From: Chitinophagaceae bacterium
Lineage (GTDB): Bacteria; Bacteroidota; Bacteroidia; Chitinophagales; Chitinophagaceae
Direction: 5' to 3'
Length of the DNA: 44,515 bases
Assembly (NCBI GenBank): GCA_009996675.1
Contig: JAACZQ010000028.1
Location: 1 to 44,515, forward strand
Shown piece after piece: positions 23,576-32,710 of the stretch. Numbering within the stretch: the first letter of the stretch is position 1; the number at the start of each line of letters is the position of its first letter. The notes below the pieces were generated by a model. The model saw nothing but the letters and a program-made list of their open reading frames with translations. It was not told the origin of the DNA and did not search any database. The translations under genes and the position numbers were made by a program.

Positions 23576-24796
23576 ATGAAGCATCTGCTATTGCTTGCCA
23601 TGACCATTTGCCTGCTTGGCTTTTCCGGAACTGGTCAAACGAAGGCAAAATCTTCCGCCAGGGCCATCAAGACCGGTGCTGAACAAACAGAGAAATACAT
23701 TGCGCAGTTACAAAATAAACGGGTGGCTATACTGGCCAACCCTACCAGTGTTATCGGTAAAACACACCTGGTTGACAGTTTACTGAAAAGGGGTATCCGC
23801 ATTGTGAAAGTATTCGGCCCCGAACATGGTTTTCGTGGCAATGCCAGTAATGGCGATAAAGTAGGTGATGAAGTGGATCCGGCAACAGGTATACCGGTGA
23901 TTTCGCTGTATGGTAATGGCAAGAACAAACCCTCCGCTGCTGATCTCGCTGATGTTGATGTAATGATCTATGATATCCAGGATATGGGATGCCGCTTCTT
24001 TACCACGATTAACGCACTTGTTCGCTTAATGGAATCCTGTGCAGAAAACAATAAGGAATTAATGATTCTCGACCGTCCCAATCCCAATGGTCACCTGATT
24101 GATGGTCCTGTGCTGGATATGCAGTTCAAGTCTGGTATTGGTATGTTTCCCATTCCGGTAACGCATGGCATGACGGTTGGCGAATTTGCGCAGATGGCAA
24201 ACGGACAGGGATGGTTATCCAATAAGCTGCAATGCAAACTCAATATTATAAAAGTAGCCAACTATACACATGATATGTTGTATACCCTGCCTACCGGCGG
24301 CGCTTCCCCCAATCTCAACACACAACAATCAATCATGTTATATCCTTCCCTTTGCTTGTTTGAAGGAACCATCATCAGCCAGGGCCGCGGCACTTATATA
24401 CCTTTCACGGTGTTGGGTAATCCCGATCTGGATTCTACCGTATACCCTTTTCATTTTACCCCGGTAAGCCTGAAAGGCATGTCGGAAAGTCCTTTGCACA
24501 TGAACCGGGTTTGTTATGGCCTGGACTTACGGCAATACGATGTAAGCAAATTATATAAAAGCAAAAAGATCAATATCAGCTGGATGATCGAACTGTACAA
24601 GGCCTACCCGCACAAAGAGAAGTTTTTTGATTCGAAGCAAAGCAAAGCGATGGGCGTGATTGAAAAACTCATTGGCGTAGCCGATTTCCGCAAGCAGATT
24701 ATGGATGGCGTATCCGAAGAAGATATCCGGAAATCCTGGGAACCGGGATTATCTGCATATAAAGTGATGAGAAAGCAGTATCTTTTATATCCATAA
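23576..24796 (+). CDS. namZ: NamZ-type exo-beta-N-acetylmuramidase (DUF1343)
   Basis: The 406-residue product has a signal peptide (MKHLLLLAMTICLLGFSGTGQ) and the DUF1343 domain. VAILANPTSVIGKTHLVDSL, VFGPEHGFRGNASNGDKV and VDVMIYDIQDMGCRFFTTIN mark the N-terminal half; DRPNPNGHLIDGPVL and FPIPVTHGMTVGEFA mark the middle; LPTGGASPNLNTQQSIMLYP and FEGTIISQGRGTY are also typical. Characterised DUF1343 enzymes (NamZ, GH171) remove terminal N-acetylmuramic acid from peptidoglycan fragments. Here it would act in the periplasm in cell-wall turnover. The nitrilase-family gene follows after 9 bases. Confidence 0.9.
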   Translation: MKHLLLLAMTICLLGFSGTGQTKAKSSARAIKTGAEQTEKYIAQLQNKRVAILANPTSVIGKTHLVDSLLKRGIRIVKVFGPEHGFRGNASNGDKVGDEVDPATGIPVISLYGNGKNKPSAADLADVDVMIYDIQDMGCRFFTTINALVRLMESCAENNKELMILDRPNPNGHLIDGPVLDMQFKSGIGMFPIPVTHGMTVGEFAQMANGQGWLSNKLQCKLNIIKVANYTHDMLYTLPTGGASPNLNTQQSIMLYPSLCLFEGTIISQGRGTYIPFTVLGNPDLDSTVYPFHFTPVSLKGMSESPLHMNRVCYGLDLRQYDVSKLYKSKKINISWMIELYKAYPHKEKFFDSKQSKAMGVIEKLIGVADFRKQIMDGVSEEDIRKSWEPGLSAYKVMRKQYLLYP

Positions 24797-24805
24797 CCTT
24801 AAAAT

Positions 24806-25759
24806 ATGAACCCTATCACAATTGCAACCGCTCAATTCGAGAATAGAAGTGGGGACAAAGCGTATAACCTTTCTGTTATTGAAAAATTAAGCGAAAAGGC
24901 AGCACAGCAGGGAGCAAGAGTCGTTTGTTTTCATGAATGTTCTATTACTGGTTATTCATTCGCCAGGAAATTATCGAAAGAAGAATTATTAGCTATTGCC
25001 GAGCCAATTCCAGACGGCCCAAGCGTTCAGCAGTTAATATTAATTGCCCAAAAGCATAATATCATAATACTGGCCGGACTATTTGAAAGGGACGAAAATA
25101 ATGAAATTTTCAAAGGCTATGTTTGTGTTGATGCCACTGGCCTAAGAGCAAAATATCGGAAACTTCACCCTTTTATCAACCCGCATATCCGGCCAGGAAA
25201 TGAATATTGTGTTTTTGATATTGATGGCTGGAAATGCGGCATACTGATTTGTTACGATAACAACATCATTGAAAATGTGAGAGCTACTAAGTTATTGGGT
25301 GCTGACATCATTTTTATGCCGCATGTAACGATGTGCACCCCTTCCACTAGACCAGGTGCCGGATTTGTCGATGCAACGTTGTGGGAAGACAGAGTAAATA
25401 ACCCAACCTTACTCAGACTTGAATTTGACGGTATGAAGGGACGGGATTGGCTCATGAAATGGCTTCCGGCAAGATCGTATGACAATGCTGTATATAGCAT
25501 TTTTTCAAATCCCATAGGCATGGATGATGATCAGCTGAAAAACGGATGTTCCATGATTATAGATCCATTTGGCGATATTTTATCAGAATGCAGAACACTG
25601 GGAGATGATATTGCAATTGCGACTTTGATTCCTGAAAAGTTAACACTGGCAGGTGGCTACCGTTATTTACAGGCCAGAAGACCTGAGTTATATGGATCTA
25701 TCCTGAGTGCACCGCATGCTTCCAACCAGAAAGTAGTATGGCTCCATAAAGAATCATAA
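24806..25759 (+). CDS. Nitrilase-superfamily carbon-nitrogen hydrolase
   Basis: The 317-residue protein has the catalytic Glu-Lys-Cys triad: E44 (VVCFHECSITGYSF), K119 (AKYRKLHPFI) and C149 (CGILICYDNNIIEN). No signal peptide is present, so it acts in the cytoplasm. It is an amidase or ureidase-like member, but the subfamily and substrate cannot be set. The insert around residues 175-215 (HVTMCTPSTRPGAGF, then RDWLMKWLPARSYDNAVYSIF) is longer than in omega-amidases. The DNA looks more AT-rich than the flanking genes, a weak hint of separate origin. It lies 9 bases after namZ and ends within the left arm of a terminator. Confidence 0.88.
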   Translation: MNPITIATAQFENRSGDKAYNLSVIEKLSEKAAQQGARVVCFHECSITGYSFARKLSKEELLAIAEPIPDGPSVQQLILIAQKHNIIILAGLFERDENNEIFKGYVCVDATGLRAKYRKLHPFINPHIRPGNEYCVFDIDGWKCGILICYDNNIIENVRATKLLGADIIFMPHVTMCTPSTRPGAGFVDATLWEDRVNNPTLLRLEFDGMKGRDWLMKWLPARSYDNAVYSIFSNPIGMDDDQLKNGCSMIIDPFGDILSECRTLGDDIAIATLIPEKLTLAGGYRYLQARRPELYGSILSAPHASNQKVVWLHKES

Positions 25760-25798
25760 ATAAAAGGCATCATAAAAACATGATGCCTTTTATTTATG
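25755..25798. terminator. Bidirectional intrinsic terminator between the nitrilase gene and the RND operon
   Basis: A perfect 19-bp stem (25755-25773 with 25780-25798) has a 6-base AAAAAC loop, a GGCATCAT core and A/T-rich ends on both sides. The nitrilase stop codon lies within the left arm. Confidence 0.9.
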
Positions 25799-25816
25799 CA
25801 ATAAGTTATCCAATAG

Positions 25817-26959
25817 CTATTCTTCCGCCTTATTCTTCAGCTTACCCAACAATGTATAGGCATTCTTCAACACCAGCTGTTGTGCTGACCAAGGCGTTTT
25901 TGCATTTTCCTTGATTTCTATCCATCCATCCTGCTCCAGTCCGGTTTCCACTTCCTTCATCTCAAAATGTGAACTGTCTTTGGCTACAAACACATAGTGT
26001 TTACCTGCAAATCGCACAACAGCATCATTAGGCACAGCTATTACTTTCTGGTTATCCAGTTCAAATACCCCATTCAAAAACATGCCAGGCAGCAAATCAT
26101 GGCTGGAGTGTTCAAAGTGACAATGCACCAGTCCGCTACGGCTCTCATCCACATTCCGGGTGACGAGTATAACATCTACTTCAAATTGTTTTTTGGGATC
26201 ATCAGCCAGTGATACTTTAGCGGTCATGCCTTTTTTGATATGCATGATATCTTTTTCAAAAACCGTTAATGCCGCATGGATATCATCGGGGTCTACGAGT
26301 TCGAATAATACATCAGACGGGTTTACGTATTTACCAATGTTCACATTCACTTTCGTTACATAACCATTGATGGGTGAACGAAGGTTTACAGTTCTGGATA
26401 TATTATTTACACTCAGTTTATCGGGGTCAACACCAACGATCCGCAGCTTTTCCTCGTATGAACGAATGAGTACCTGCTGCGTCTTAAAATCTGCCTGTGC
26501 CTGCTGGTATATTTTTTTACTCGCCGCTTCCTGCTCACTCAGGTCTTTCTGGCGCTGCAAGTCAGCAGTCAGAAATTCCATTCTCGCCCTTGCCACCAGG
26601 TAATCCTGCTGTAGCTGTACATAACTCTGGTCTTCCAGCGTAGCAATCACTTCACCTTTTTTAACACCCATGCCCGGTAAGAGGTGTGAACTCTTCAGGT
26701 ATCCGCCCAAAGGAAAACTCACCGAAATCATACTTTGTGGTGGAACATCTACCTGTCCGTTTACCTTAATGGTCGCATGCATATTCCTTACCGTGGGCAC
26801 TCCTACCTGCAGATCTGCGTGCTGTAATTGCTGGGGCGTTAATTCCACAATCTCTTCCGCAAGATTTGTGTGATCATCTTTTTTCTCAGTAGTATCATTG
26901 CCTCCCTTGCATGCAAACAGCAGACATGTGAGCGCAACAAATAATGTATATGGTTTCAT
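25817..26959 (-). CDS. CzcB/CusB-type RND periplasmic adaptor lipoprotein
   Basis: The 380-residue product is the membrane-fusion component of a heavy-metal RND pump. It has a lipoprotein signal with Cys17 (LLFACKGG), then a barrel-sandwich/lipoyl motif (GYLKSSHLLPGMGVKKGEVIA), an alpha-helical hairpin (about 120-190), the second half motif LRSPINGYVTKVNVNIGKYV, and the beta-barrel and membrane-proximal domains. No N-terminal or C-terminal His-rich metal-binding extension is obvious. It lies 11 bases downstream of the fused pump gene and is last in the operon. The ATG at 26959 (MKPYTLFVALTCLL) is chosen over an upstream TTG. Confidence 0.92.
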   Translation of the reverse strand: MKPYTLFVALTCLLFACKGGNDTTEKKDDHTNLAEEIVELTPQQLQHADLQVGVPTVRNMHATIKVNGQVDVPPQSMISVSFPLGGYLKSSHLLPGMGVKKGEVIATLEDQSYVQLQQDYLVARARMEFLTADLQRQKDLSEQEAASKKIYQQAQADFKTQQVLIRSYEEKLRIVGVDPDKLSVNNISRTVNLRSPINGYVTKVNVNIGKYVNPSDVLFELVDPDDIHAALTVFEKDIMHIKKGMTAKVSLADDPKKQFEVDVILVTRNVDESRSGLVHCHFEHSSHDLLPGMFLNGVFELDNQKVIAVPNDAVVRFAGKHYVFVAKDSSHFEMKEVETGLEQDGWIEIKENAKTPWSAQQLVLKNAYTLLGKLKNKAEE

Positions 26960-26970
26960 ATCTATGCTTA

Positions 26971-29900
26971 TCAATTGTTTTGTAATAAATAATCCAGTTC
27001 TACTTCCGCCAGTTTACGGGAGCGAAGTGCTTCAAGGTATTGGGCCTGTATACCAAGCGCCTGTGTCAGAAGAGCACCCCATTCAATATAATTGATCTGC
27101 CCATTCCGATAATTCAGGTTGGCATTCACCATAATAACTTCAGACTGGCGCAGGCCATTGGTCCGGTAATACTGCACGGCTTCATTGAATTTGCCCCTTT
27201 GCTGTAACCATCTTTCCATCTGGTTCCGCAAGGTGTTGGCTGTCAGATCAGTTGCTGCTTTAGCTACTTCTTCCTGCTTTTGTGCTGCTACTACTTTGGC
27301 TTTACCGGCTTTATTAAACAAAGGAAACGCCATTCCTATTGTAGCCGAACTAAAGCGATTCGCCGCATTGAAGTATTTTTCGGTGCGATCTTTATAACTC
27401 ATCCAACCCATCAGTGATTGATTATTGTACCCCACTGTCCAGTCGGGCTTCAGCCTTGCCCTGATGAGTGCTGTTTCGGCAGACGCCAAAGCTTCCTGTT
27501 GCTTTTGCAATTGCAGGGAAGGGTGCTGACTGATCCTGGCCGTGTCGTACAATTTCTGATCTGCCCCCAACAATTCCTGCGCTTCGGGCAACCAGTTTAT
27601 TTGCAGTAATACACTCAACTGAAGTTGTGCTGACCGGATATCCGATTCATTCATATCCAGCATTACTTTGTTTTGCTGTGCCTGGTTATCAAGGGATGTT
27701 TTTTCCAGCAGATTGGACTCTCCTTTTGAAAAACGAAGTGCTGCTATTTTTTGATAATTGCCATAAATGCTATCTGCCCTGATCAGCAACTCCTTCACAG
27801 CTATCCGGTATTGCAACTCAGTATACAGCTCCTGTACCATTTTTCTGACCACGGCTTTCTGTACAGCTGTTTGAGACTGTGCTGTGCCGAAATAAGCATC
27901 CAGTACTGACTGTTGTTTCTGGTACAGTTTACCGGACGGAAATGATTGCAGCAGTGATATACGACTGTCGAAATTGAAACTATTATAATTACCCAGTTCA
28001 GTAATCAGCTGTGTCTTGGGTATATCCCGGGCCGTCTTCTGCAATGCAGCATAATATTGCTCCTGCAAGGTATGCACCCGGATAGTTGCTGTTTGCGTTT
28101 CTGCCAATTGCAGCAGGTCATCCAGTTTAACTTTACGTGCCGGCATTTGTGCCATGGCCGACATGGAACAAAGCGACAGGATAAGAACGGCAGCGGTTTT
28201 CATGGGCATAACAGGTTTGCTTTTTTCAAATAACATATACAGAACCGGCAATACAAACAGTGTAAGCAGTGTAGCCGATAACAAACCGGCAATCACAACT
28301 GTAGCTAATGGCCGCTGTACTTCTGCACCGGCGCCATTACTGAGGGCCATGGGCAGAAAGCCCAGGGAAGCAACGGAAGCGGTCATTAATACGGGGCGAA
28401 GCCTGGTTTCTGTAGCCTGCAAGATCACGTCTCTAATACTCATATCCGGTGTTTCGGTACGCAGTCGGTTCATCTCTGTAATCAATACAATACCATTCAA
28501 TACTGCCACGCCGAAGAGGGCAATAAATCCAACACCTGCCGAAATACTAAATGGCATATCCCTGATCCACAAACCAAATACCCCGCCGATGGCAGAAAGC
28601 GGAATGGCAGAGAATATCAGCAGGCAATACCGCAATTTGTGAAAAGCGAAGAATAGCATCAGGAATATCAGCAAAAGTGCGGCCGGAACAGCAATACTCA
28701 GCCTGCGTGTGGCATGCTGCAGATTTTCAAACTGTCCGCCGTATGTAATATAGTAACCAGAGGGAAACTTCATTTGCTTGACTACTTTTTGCTGGAGTTC
28801 TTCCACAATGGTTTGCACATCGCGGCCACGTACGTTGAAACCGATGGTAATCCTGCGCTGCGCATCTTCCCGCTGTATCTGGTAAGGGCCATCCTGTAAT
28901 TGAATATCTGCCAGTACATTCAATGGTACCTGGTGTCCATCGGGAAGCCCAACCATGAGGTTCTGTATATTGGCTATATTCTGTTTCTGTTCCTGATTCA
29001 GTCGCACAACCAAATCAAACCTCCGATCTCCTTCAAAGACTACGCCTGCTCCCGCACCAGCATAGGCCGATTGCACTGCATTGTTTATATCGCTAATGCT
29101 CGCACCATAACGGGCAATGGCTTCCCGTTTATAATTAACCACCATTTGTGGTATACCTGTAACTGTTTCTACGTATAAATCACGTGCACCTTCTACTGTA
29201 TTCACAATGGTACCCAGTTGCGCAGCGAAGGAAGCCAGACTATCGAGATCTTCTCCAAATATCTTACACACTACATCCTGTCGCGCACCGGTCATGAGTT
29301 CATTAAACCGCATTTGTACCGGGAACTGGAAACCGGTTGATGCCCCGGGAACATCCTGTAATGCCACACTCATTTTCTCCGCGAGTTCATCGAAAGTTTT
29401 TGCAGATTTCCATTCTTTCTTATCCTTCAGAATAACCATCATGTCTGCCGCATCCATGGGCATGGGATCGGTGGGTATTTCACCGGAACCAATTTTGGTT
29501 ACCACTTTTTGTACTTCCGGAAATTTATCCAGTAATATTTTTGATGTTTTCTGTGTTACATCAATGGTATGGGTAAGCGAAGAACCGGAAAGCGCACGGG
29601 TATCTACCGCAAAATCTCCCTCTTCCAGTTTGGGAATAAATTCACCACCCAGTGTGGTCAGCACCCATAATGCCAGGGCAAATACCAAAACCGATGTGCC
29701 AATAATCCATTTGGGTCCGGCAATGGCTTTTTTCAATAATGGCGCATACAACTGCTGTATTTTATCCATCATTCGGTCTGATAGATTCTTATCATGACCT
29801 ATCTTCTTACTTAACATCAATGCGCTCATCATGGGCACATAGGTAAGCGAAAGCAGGAAAGCACCTATAATAGCAAAAGAGACTGTTTGTGCCATAGGAC

Positions 29901-31332
29901 CAAACATTTTCCCTTCAATACCCCGCAACGTGAGGATGGGTAAGTATACTATCAGGATGATGATCTGTCCGAATACCGCTGCATTCATCATTTTACCCGA
30001 AGCCTGTCCCACTACCTGGTTCATTTCCTGTTGCGATAAACGGCTTCCTTTGAGCCACCCGTTGGTCATGGACATCCGGTGCATGACTGCCTCAACAATA
30101 ATCACGGCACCGTCTACCAATAGCCCAAAATCAAGCGCACCCAGACTCATCAGGTTACCGCTCACGTGAAAAATATTCATCATGATCACGGCAAAAAGCA
30201 TGGAGAGCGGAATCACAGATGCCACAATAAAACCGGCTCTGAAATTACCCAGGAAAAGCACCAATACGAATATCACAATCAGCGCTCCTTCCATCAGGTT
30301 TTTTTCAACCGTACCAATGGCATTGTTAACCATTTTTGTACGATCCAGGAAGGCTTCAATCATTACCCCTTCAGGCAATGATTTTTCTATTGACTTTATT
30401 TTATCCTTGATATTGCGGATTACTTTGTTGCTGTTTTCTCCTTTGAGCATCATCACAACAGCGCCAGCCACCTCCCCTTCCGTATTATATACCATGGAAC
30501 CAAAGCGAATGGCTTCACCCATGCGTACGTCGGCCACATCTCTAACCAGTACCGGTATCCCGCCATTCACACGTTTGACAACAATACTACCTATATCTTC
30601 CAGACTTTTTACCAACCCTTCGGTGCGGATGAACAATACCGTAGGGCCCTTTTCGATATATGCACCGCCGGTATTCTGGTTATTCCTGCGCAACGCTTCA
30701 AAAACATCACCAATGGTTACCTGTAAACTGCGCAGTTTGTCGGTATTCACAGCCACTTCATATTGTTTGAGTGCGCCGCCAAAACTGCTTACATCTGCCA
30801 CACCGGGTGTACCCAGCAATTGCCTGCGTACAATCCAGTCCTGGATGGTTCTGAGTTCTTTGAGATCAAATTTGCCTTCATAACCAGGTTTGGGTTTTAC
30901 CACATACTGGAAAATCTCACCCAATCCTGTACTGACCGGTCCGAGTTCAGGCGTACCCATACCTTCCGGGATCATTTGCCTGGCCTGTGTTAACCGTTCA
31001 CTGATCTGATTCCTTGCCCAGTACACATCGGTGGCATCGTCGAAGACAATGGTCACCAGACTCAAACCAAAACGGGAGAAACTTCTTTGCTCCTGAATAC
31101 CCTGTACATTGCGGGTAACCTGTTCAATGGGAGCAGTAATAAAACGTTCAACATCCGGTGCGCCCAGATTGGGAGCTGTTGTAATGATCAGTACCTGGTT
31201 ATTGGTGATATCGGGTACTGCATCAATGGGCAGACGGGTAATATCCAGGGCACCCCAGATGACCAGTCCGATGACCATTAACCCCACAATCAGTTTATTC
31301 CGGATGGAAAACTGAATAATAGCATTTAACAT
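26971..31332 (-). CDS. CzcA-type heavy-metal RND pump fused to a TolC/CzcC-like outer-membrane factor
   Basis: The first 1,040 or so residues form an HME-RND proton/metal antiporter. RLPIDAVPDITNNQV, SFSRFGLSLVTIVFDD and the TM4 motif GALDFGLLVDGAVIIVEA with its coupling Asp are visible, as is QMRFNELMTGARQDVVCKIF, closer to CzcA (Zn/Co/Cd) than to CusA. After the last pump helix (LFVLPVLYMLFEKSKPV), residues 1044-1065 (MKTAAVLILSLCSMSAMAQ) look like a complete signal peptide. About 390 residues of outer-membrane-factor sequence with long helical repeats and a C-terminal LAEVELDYLL follow. Fused CzcA proteins of about 1,450 residues are known in Bacteroidota. Whether the chain is cleaved after AMAQ or restarts at Met1044 is open. 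The adaptor gene follows; several small metal-binding genes precede. Confidence 0.92.
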   Translation of the reverse strand: MLNAIIQFSIRNKLIVGLMVIGLVIWGALDITRLPIDAVPDITNNQVLIITTAPNLGAPDVERFITAPIEQVTRNVQGIQEQRSFSRFGLSLVTIVFDDATDVYWARNQISERLTQARQMIPEGMGTPELGPVSTGLGEIFQYVVKPKPGYEGKFDLKELRTIQDWIVRRQLLGTPGVADVSSFGGALKQYEVAVNTDKLRSLQVTIGDVFEALRRNNQNTGGAYIEKGPTVLFIRTEGLVKSLEDIGSIVVKRVNGGIPVLVRDVADVRMGEAIRFGSMVYNTEGEVAGAVVMMLKGENSNKVIRNIKDKIKSIEKSLPEGVMIEAFLDRTKMVNNAIGTVEKNLMEGALIVIFVLVLFLGNFRAGFIVASVIPLSMLFAVIMMNIFHVSGNLMSLGALDFGLLVDGAVIIVEAVMHRMSMTNGWLKGSRLSQQEMNQVVGQASGKMMNAAVFGQIIILIVYLPILTLRGIEGKMFGPMAQTVSFAIIGAFLLSLTYVPMMSALMLSKKIGHDKNLSDRMMDKIQQLYAPLLKKAIAGPKWIIGTSVLVFALALWVLTTLGGEFIPKLEEGDFAVDTRALSGSSLTHTIDVTQKTSKILLDKFPEVQKVVTKIGSGEIPTDPMPMDAADMMVILKDKKEWKSAKTFDELAEKMSVALQDVPGASTGFQFPVQMRFNELMTGARQDVVCKIFGEDLDSLASFAAQLGTIVNTVEGARDLYVETVTGIPQMVVNYKREAIARYGASISDINNAVQSAYAGAGAGVVFEGDRRFDLVVRLNQEQKQNIANIQNLMVGLPDGHQVPLNVLADIQLQDGPYQIQREDAQRRITIGFNVRGRDVQTIVEELQQKVVKQMKFPSGYYITYGGQFENLQHATRRLSIAVPAALLLIFLMLFFAFHKLRYCLLIFSAIPLSAIGGVFGLWIRDMPFSISAGVGFIALFGVAVLNGIVLITEMNRLRTETPDMSIRDVILQATETRLRPVLMTASVASLGFLPMALSNGAGAEVQRPLATVVIAGLLSATLLTLFVLPVLYMLFEKSKPVMPMKTAAVLILSLCSMSAMAQMPARKVKLDDLLQLAETQTATIRVHTLQEQYYAALQKTARDIPKTQLITELGNYNSFNFDSRISLLQSFPSGKLYQKQQSVLDAYFGTAQSQTAVQKAVVRKMVQELYTELQYRIAVKELLIRADSIYGNYQKIAALRFSKGESNLLEKTSLDNQAQQNKVMLDMNESDIRSAQLQLSVLLQINWLPEAQELLGADQKLYDTARISQHPSLQLQKQQEALASAETALIRARLKPDWTVGYNNQSLMGWMSYKDRTEKYFNAANRFSSATIGMAFPLFNKAGKAKVVAAQKQEEVAKAATDLTANTLRNQMERWLQQRGKFNEAVQYYRTNGLRQSEVIMVNANLNYRNGQINYIEWGALLTQALGIQAQYLEALRSRKLAEVELDYLLQNN

Positions 31333-31398
31333 GCGTTGATATGAATTAGATATTTACAATCAAAATACACTGGTTTTGTGCAAACACAAAACACAATC

Positions 31399-31429
31399 GG
31401 CCAATCTTCCCGTTGCGCCGGGAAAGGCC
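31399..31429. other. Hairpin upstream of the pump gene
   Basis: GGCC ends enclose CTTCCCG / CGGGAAAG arms (31406-31412 and 31419-31425) around a TTGCGC loop. No T-run follows on either strand. It lies in the 114-base spacer between the small exported-protein gene and the pump gene and could be an mRNA processing or attenuation site. Confidence 0.35.
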
Positions 31430-31446
31430 TATGAGTCAGGAGGGAA

Positions 31447-31830
31447 TTAAGCCAACCGGGGAGGCTGGAACACAGAACCGGGGCTATACAGATGCCGGAA
31501 TGCATCATTGGTTGCAGTCTTATGCACAGGTATTTCCGGTATTTCCACAACAGTTATTTGTACGCGTTGCGGCGGGAGGCTGTTCACAGCAATCATGCAG
31601 CAGGCATCAATGGTTTTGAAAGGCAGCTGCATATCGCGCTGATGATCGTTATCGGGTTCATCTTTACCCAGGTAATGCATTTCGAGGAAACGGGCAAATG
31701 TAATGGACTTGTTGAGTGTTTTATGCTCAACATAATGCTGTACCAGTACCGGCAATTTAAGCAGCTGACTGGCTTCGGTAGTACCGAAAAGATAGATCGC
31801 TGCAAATAATATGGCTACCGGTTTGCGCAT
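31447..31830 (-). CDS. Small exported protein of the metal-efflux locus, function unknown
   Basis: The 127-residue product starts with an export segment (MRKPVAILFAAIYLFGTTEA). SQLLKLPVLVQHYVEHKTL, RFLEMHYLGKDEPDNDHQRD and MQLPFKTID follow. Small exported proteins with this QLLKLPxLxxHYxEH and MHYxG-DMQLPFK pattern occur beside CzcA/CzcB genes in Bacteroidota; this is from memory of the pattern and no function is known to me. The many His, Asp and Glu residues in the HYVEH and DNDHQRD region could bind metal. The start at 31830 is chosen because it gives the signal peptide; the frame is open to 31908, which would overlap the preceding gene. A proline-rich C-terminus (QPPRLA) ends the protein. 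Confidence 0.7.
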   Translation of the reverse strand: MRKPVAILFAAIYLFGTTEASQLLKLPVLVQHYVEHKTLNKSITFARFLEMHYLGKDEPDNDHQRDMQLPFKTIDACCMIAVNSLPPQRVQITVVEIPEIPVHKTATNDAFRHLYSPGSVFQPPRLA

Positions 31831-31876
31831 TTGCGTAAAGATAAGCAAAGTCCGGCAGCCATACGATTCGAAAGGA

Positions 31877-32692
31877 TTATTTAAGGACATTGAGGAATAA
31901 CCACTCAAAACTCAGTAACCAGCTCCGGTTGGCCATACGGTTCATATTGCCATCCAACTGGAAACGATACCCCAGGTTCAGTTTCGCCTGGCTATTGAAG
32001 ATCAATTGCGCAGCCGGGGCGAGGTCTAACGCATACTTTTTCAGATCTGTGGTCTGCTGACCCAGTAATTCCACATACACATTGAAGTTGGTTTGCCCGT
32101 AACTGGTGTATTTCCTGGGCAGAATCAGATATCCGCCTGAAAGGCTGTAATTAAATGCCTTGTAGGGCCTGGTTTGTGGGAAAGCCTTATCCCAGCGCCC
32201 CTGCCCCAATACTTCGGTATAGCTGATACTGGTGGACAAAGCCAGCTTGTGTAACAACTGCGTAGCAATCAATCCCACCTGGGCGCCACTCTGGTCACCC
32301 TCCAGGCTGATCTCATCAAAAGCACCGGGATTTCTGCTGTGTGCCGCTTCGGCAAAAGCCGCCAGGCGAAAATGGCTGTACATCCCATCGGAAGTATAGA
32401 ACCGGTACTTGGCATAGGCTCGTACACTTTCGAATCGCGTACTGCTGGTATACATATCTGAAAATGTAACTGCCCCATGCAACATCAGGTTACGGTTGGC
32501 ACCAAGCATCAGTTCTGTAGTATGGCGACTTTCATTCCGGTTGAGCGGATTGCTGCGAATCAGCTTGGCAGATTGTTTAACTCCCAGTGATCGCGCTGGC
32601 ATATTACTGGCCGGTTCGGTAAAAACATATAACTCCTGTGCCTGCAAATGACCCGCGGCCATCAGGCAGCACAACATCAACATTTTTTTCAT
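31877..32692 (-). CDS. Outer-membrane beta-barrel-like protein of the metal locus
   Basis: The 271-residue product has a signal peptide (MKKMLMLCCLMAAGHLQAQ) and alternating amphipathic strands such as TELMLGANRNLMLHGAVTFS, RAYAKYRFYTSD, FRLAAFAEAAHS, FNYSLSGGYLILPRK and the final SWLLSFEWLFLN. This fits a small outer-membrane barrel of 8-12 strands. Short exported barrels of this kind lie beside HMA-protein and CzcA genes in Bacteroidota. It is 18 bases downstream of the HMA protein gene, hence in the same operon. A metal-export or sensing role is guesswork from position. Confidence 0.7.
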   Translation of the reverse strand: MKKMLMLCCLMAAGHLQAQELYVFTEPASNMPARSLGVKQSAKLIRSNPLNRNESRHTTELMLGANRNLMLHGAVTFSDMYTSSTRFESVRAYAKYRFYTSDGMYSHFRLAAFAEAAHSRNPGAFDEISLEGDQSGAQVGLIATQLLHKLALSTSISYTEVLGQGRWDKAFPQTRPYKAFNYSLSGGYLILPRKYTSYGQTNFNVYVELLGQQTTDLKKYALDLAPAAQLIFNSQAKLNLGYRFQLDGNMNRMANRSWLLSFEWLFLNVLK

Positions 32693-32710
32693 AAAAGGTT
32701 TTTAATGATC

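Noticed and set aside
30182..30883. 233-codon Ser/Thr-rich open frame opposite the RND pump
   Set aside because: Its Ser/Thr/Ile-rich composition is what an antisense reading of a hydrophobic pump gives; no independent support.
31399..31429. Rho-independent terminator upstream of the pump gene
   Set aside because: The hairpin is not followed by a T-run on either strand, and the adjacent genes are probably co-transcribed.
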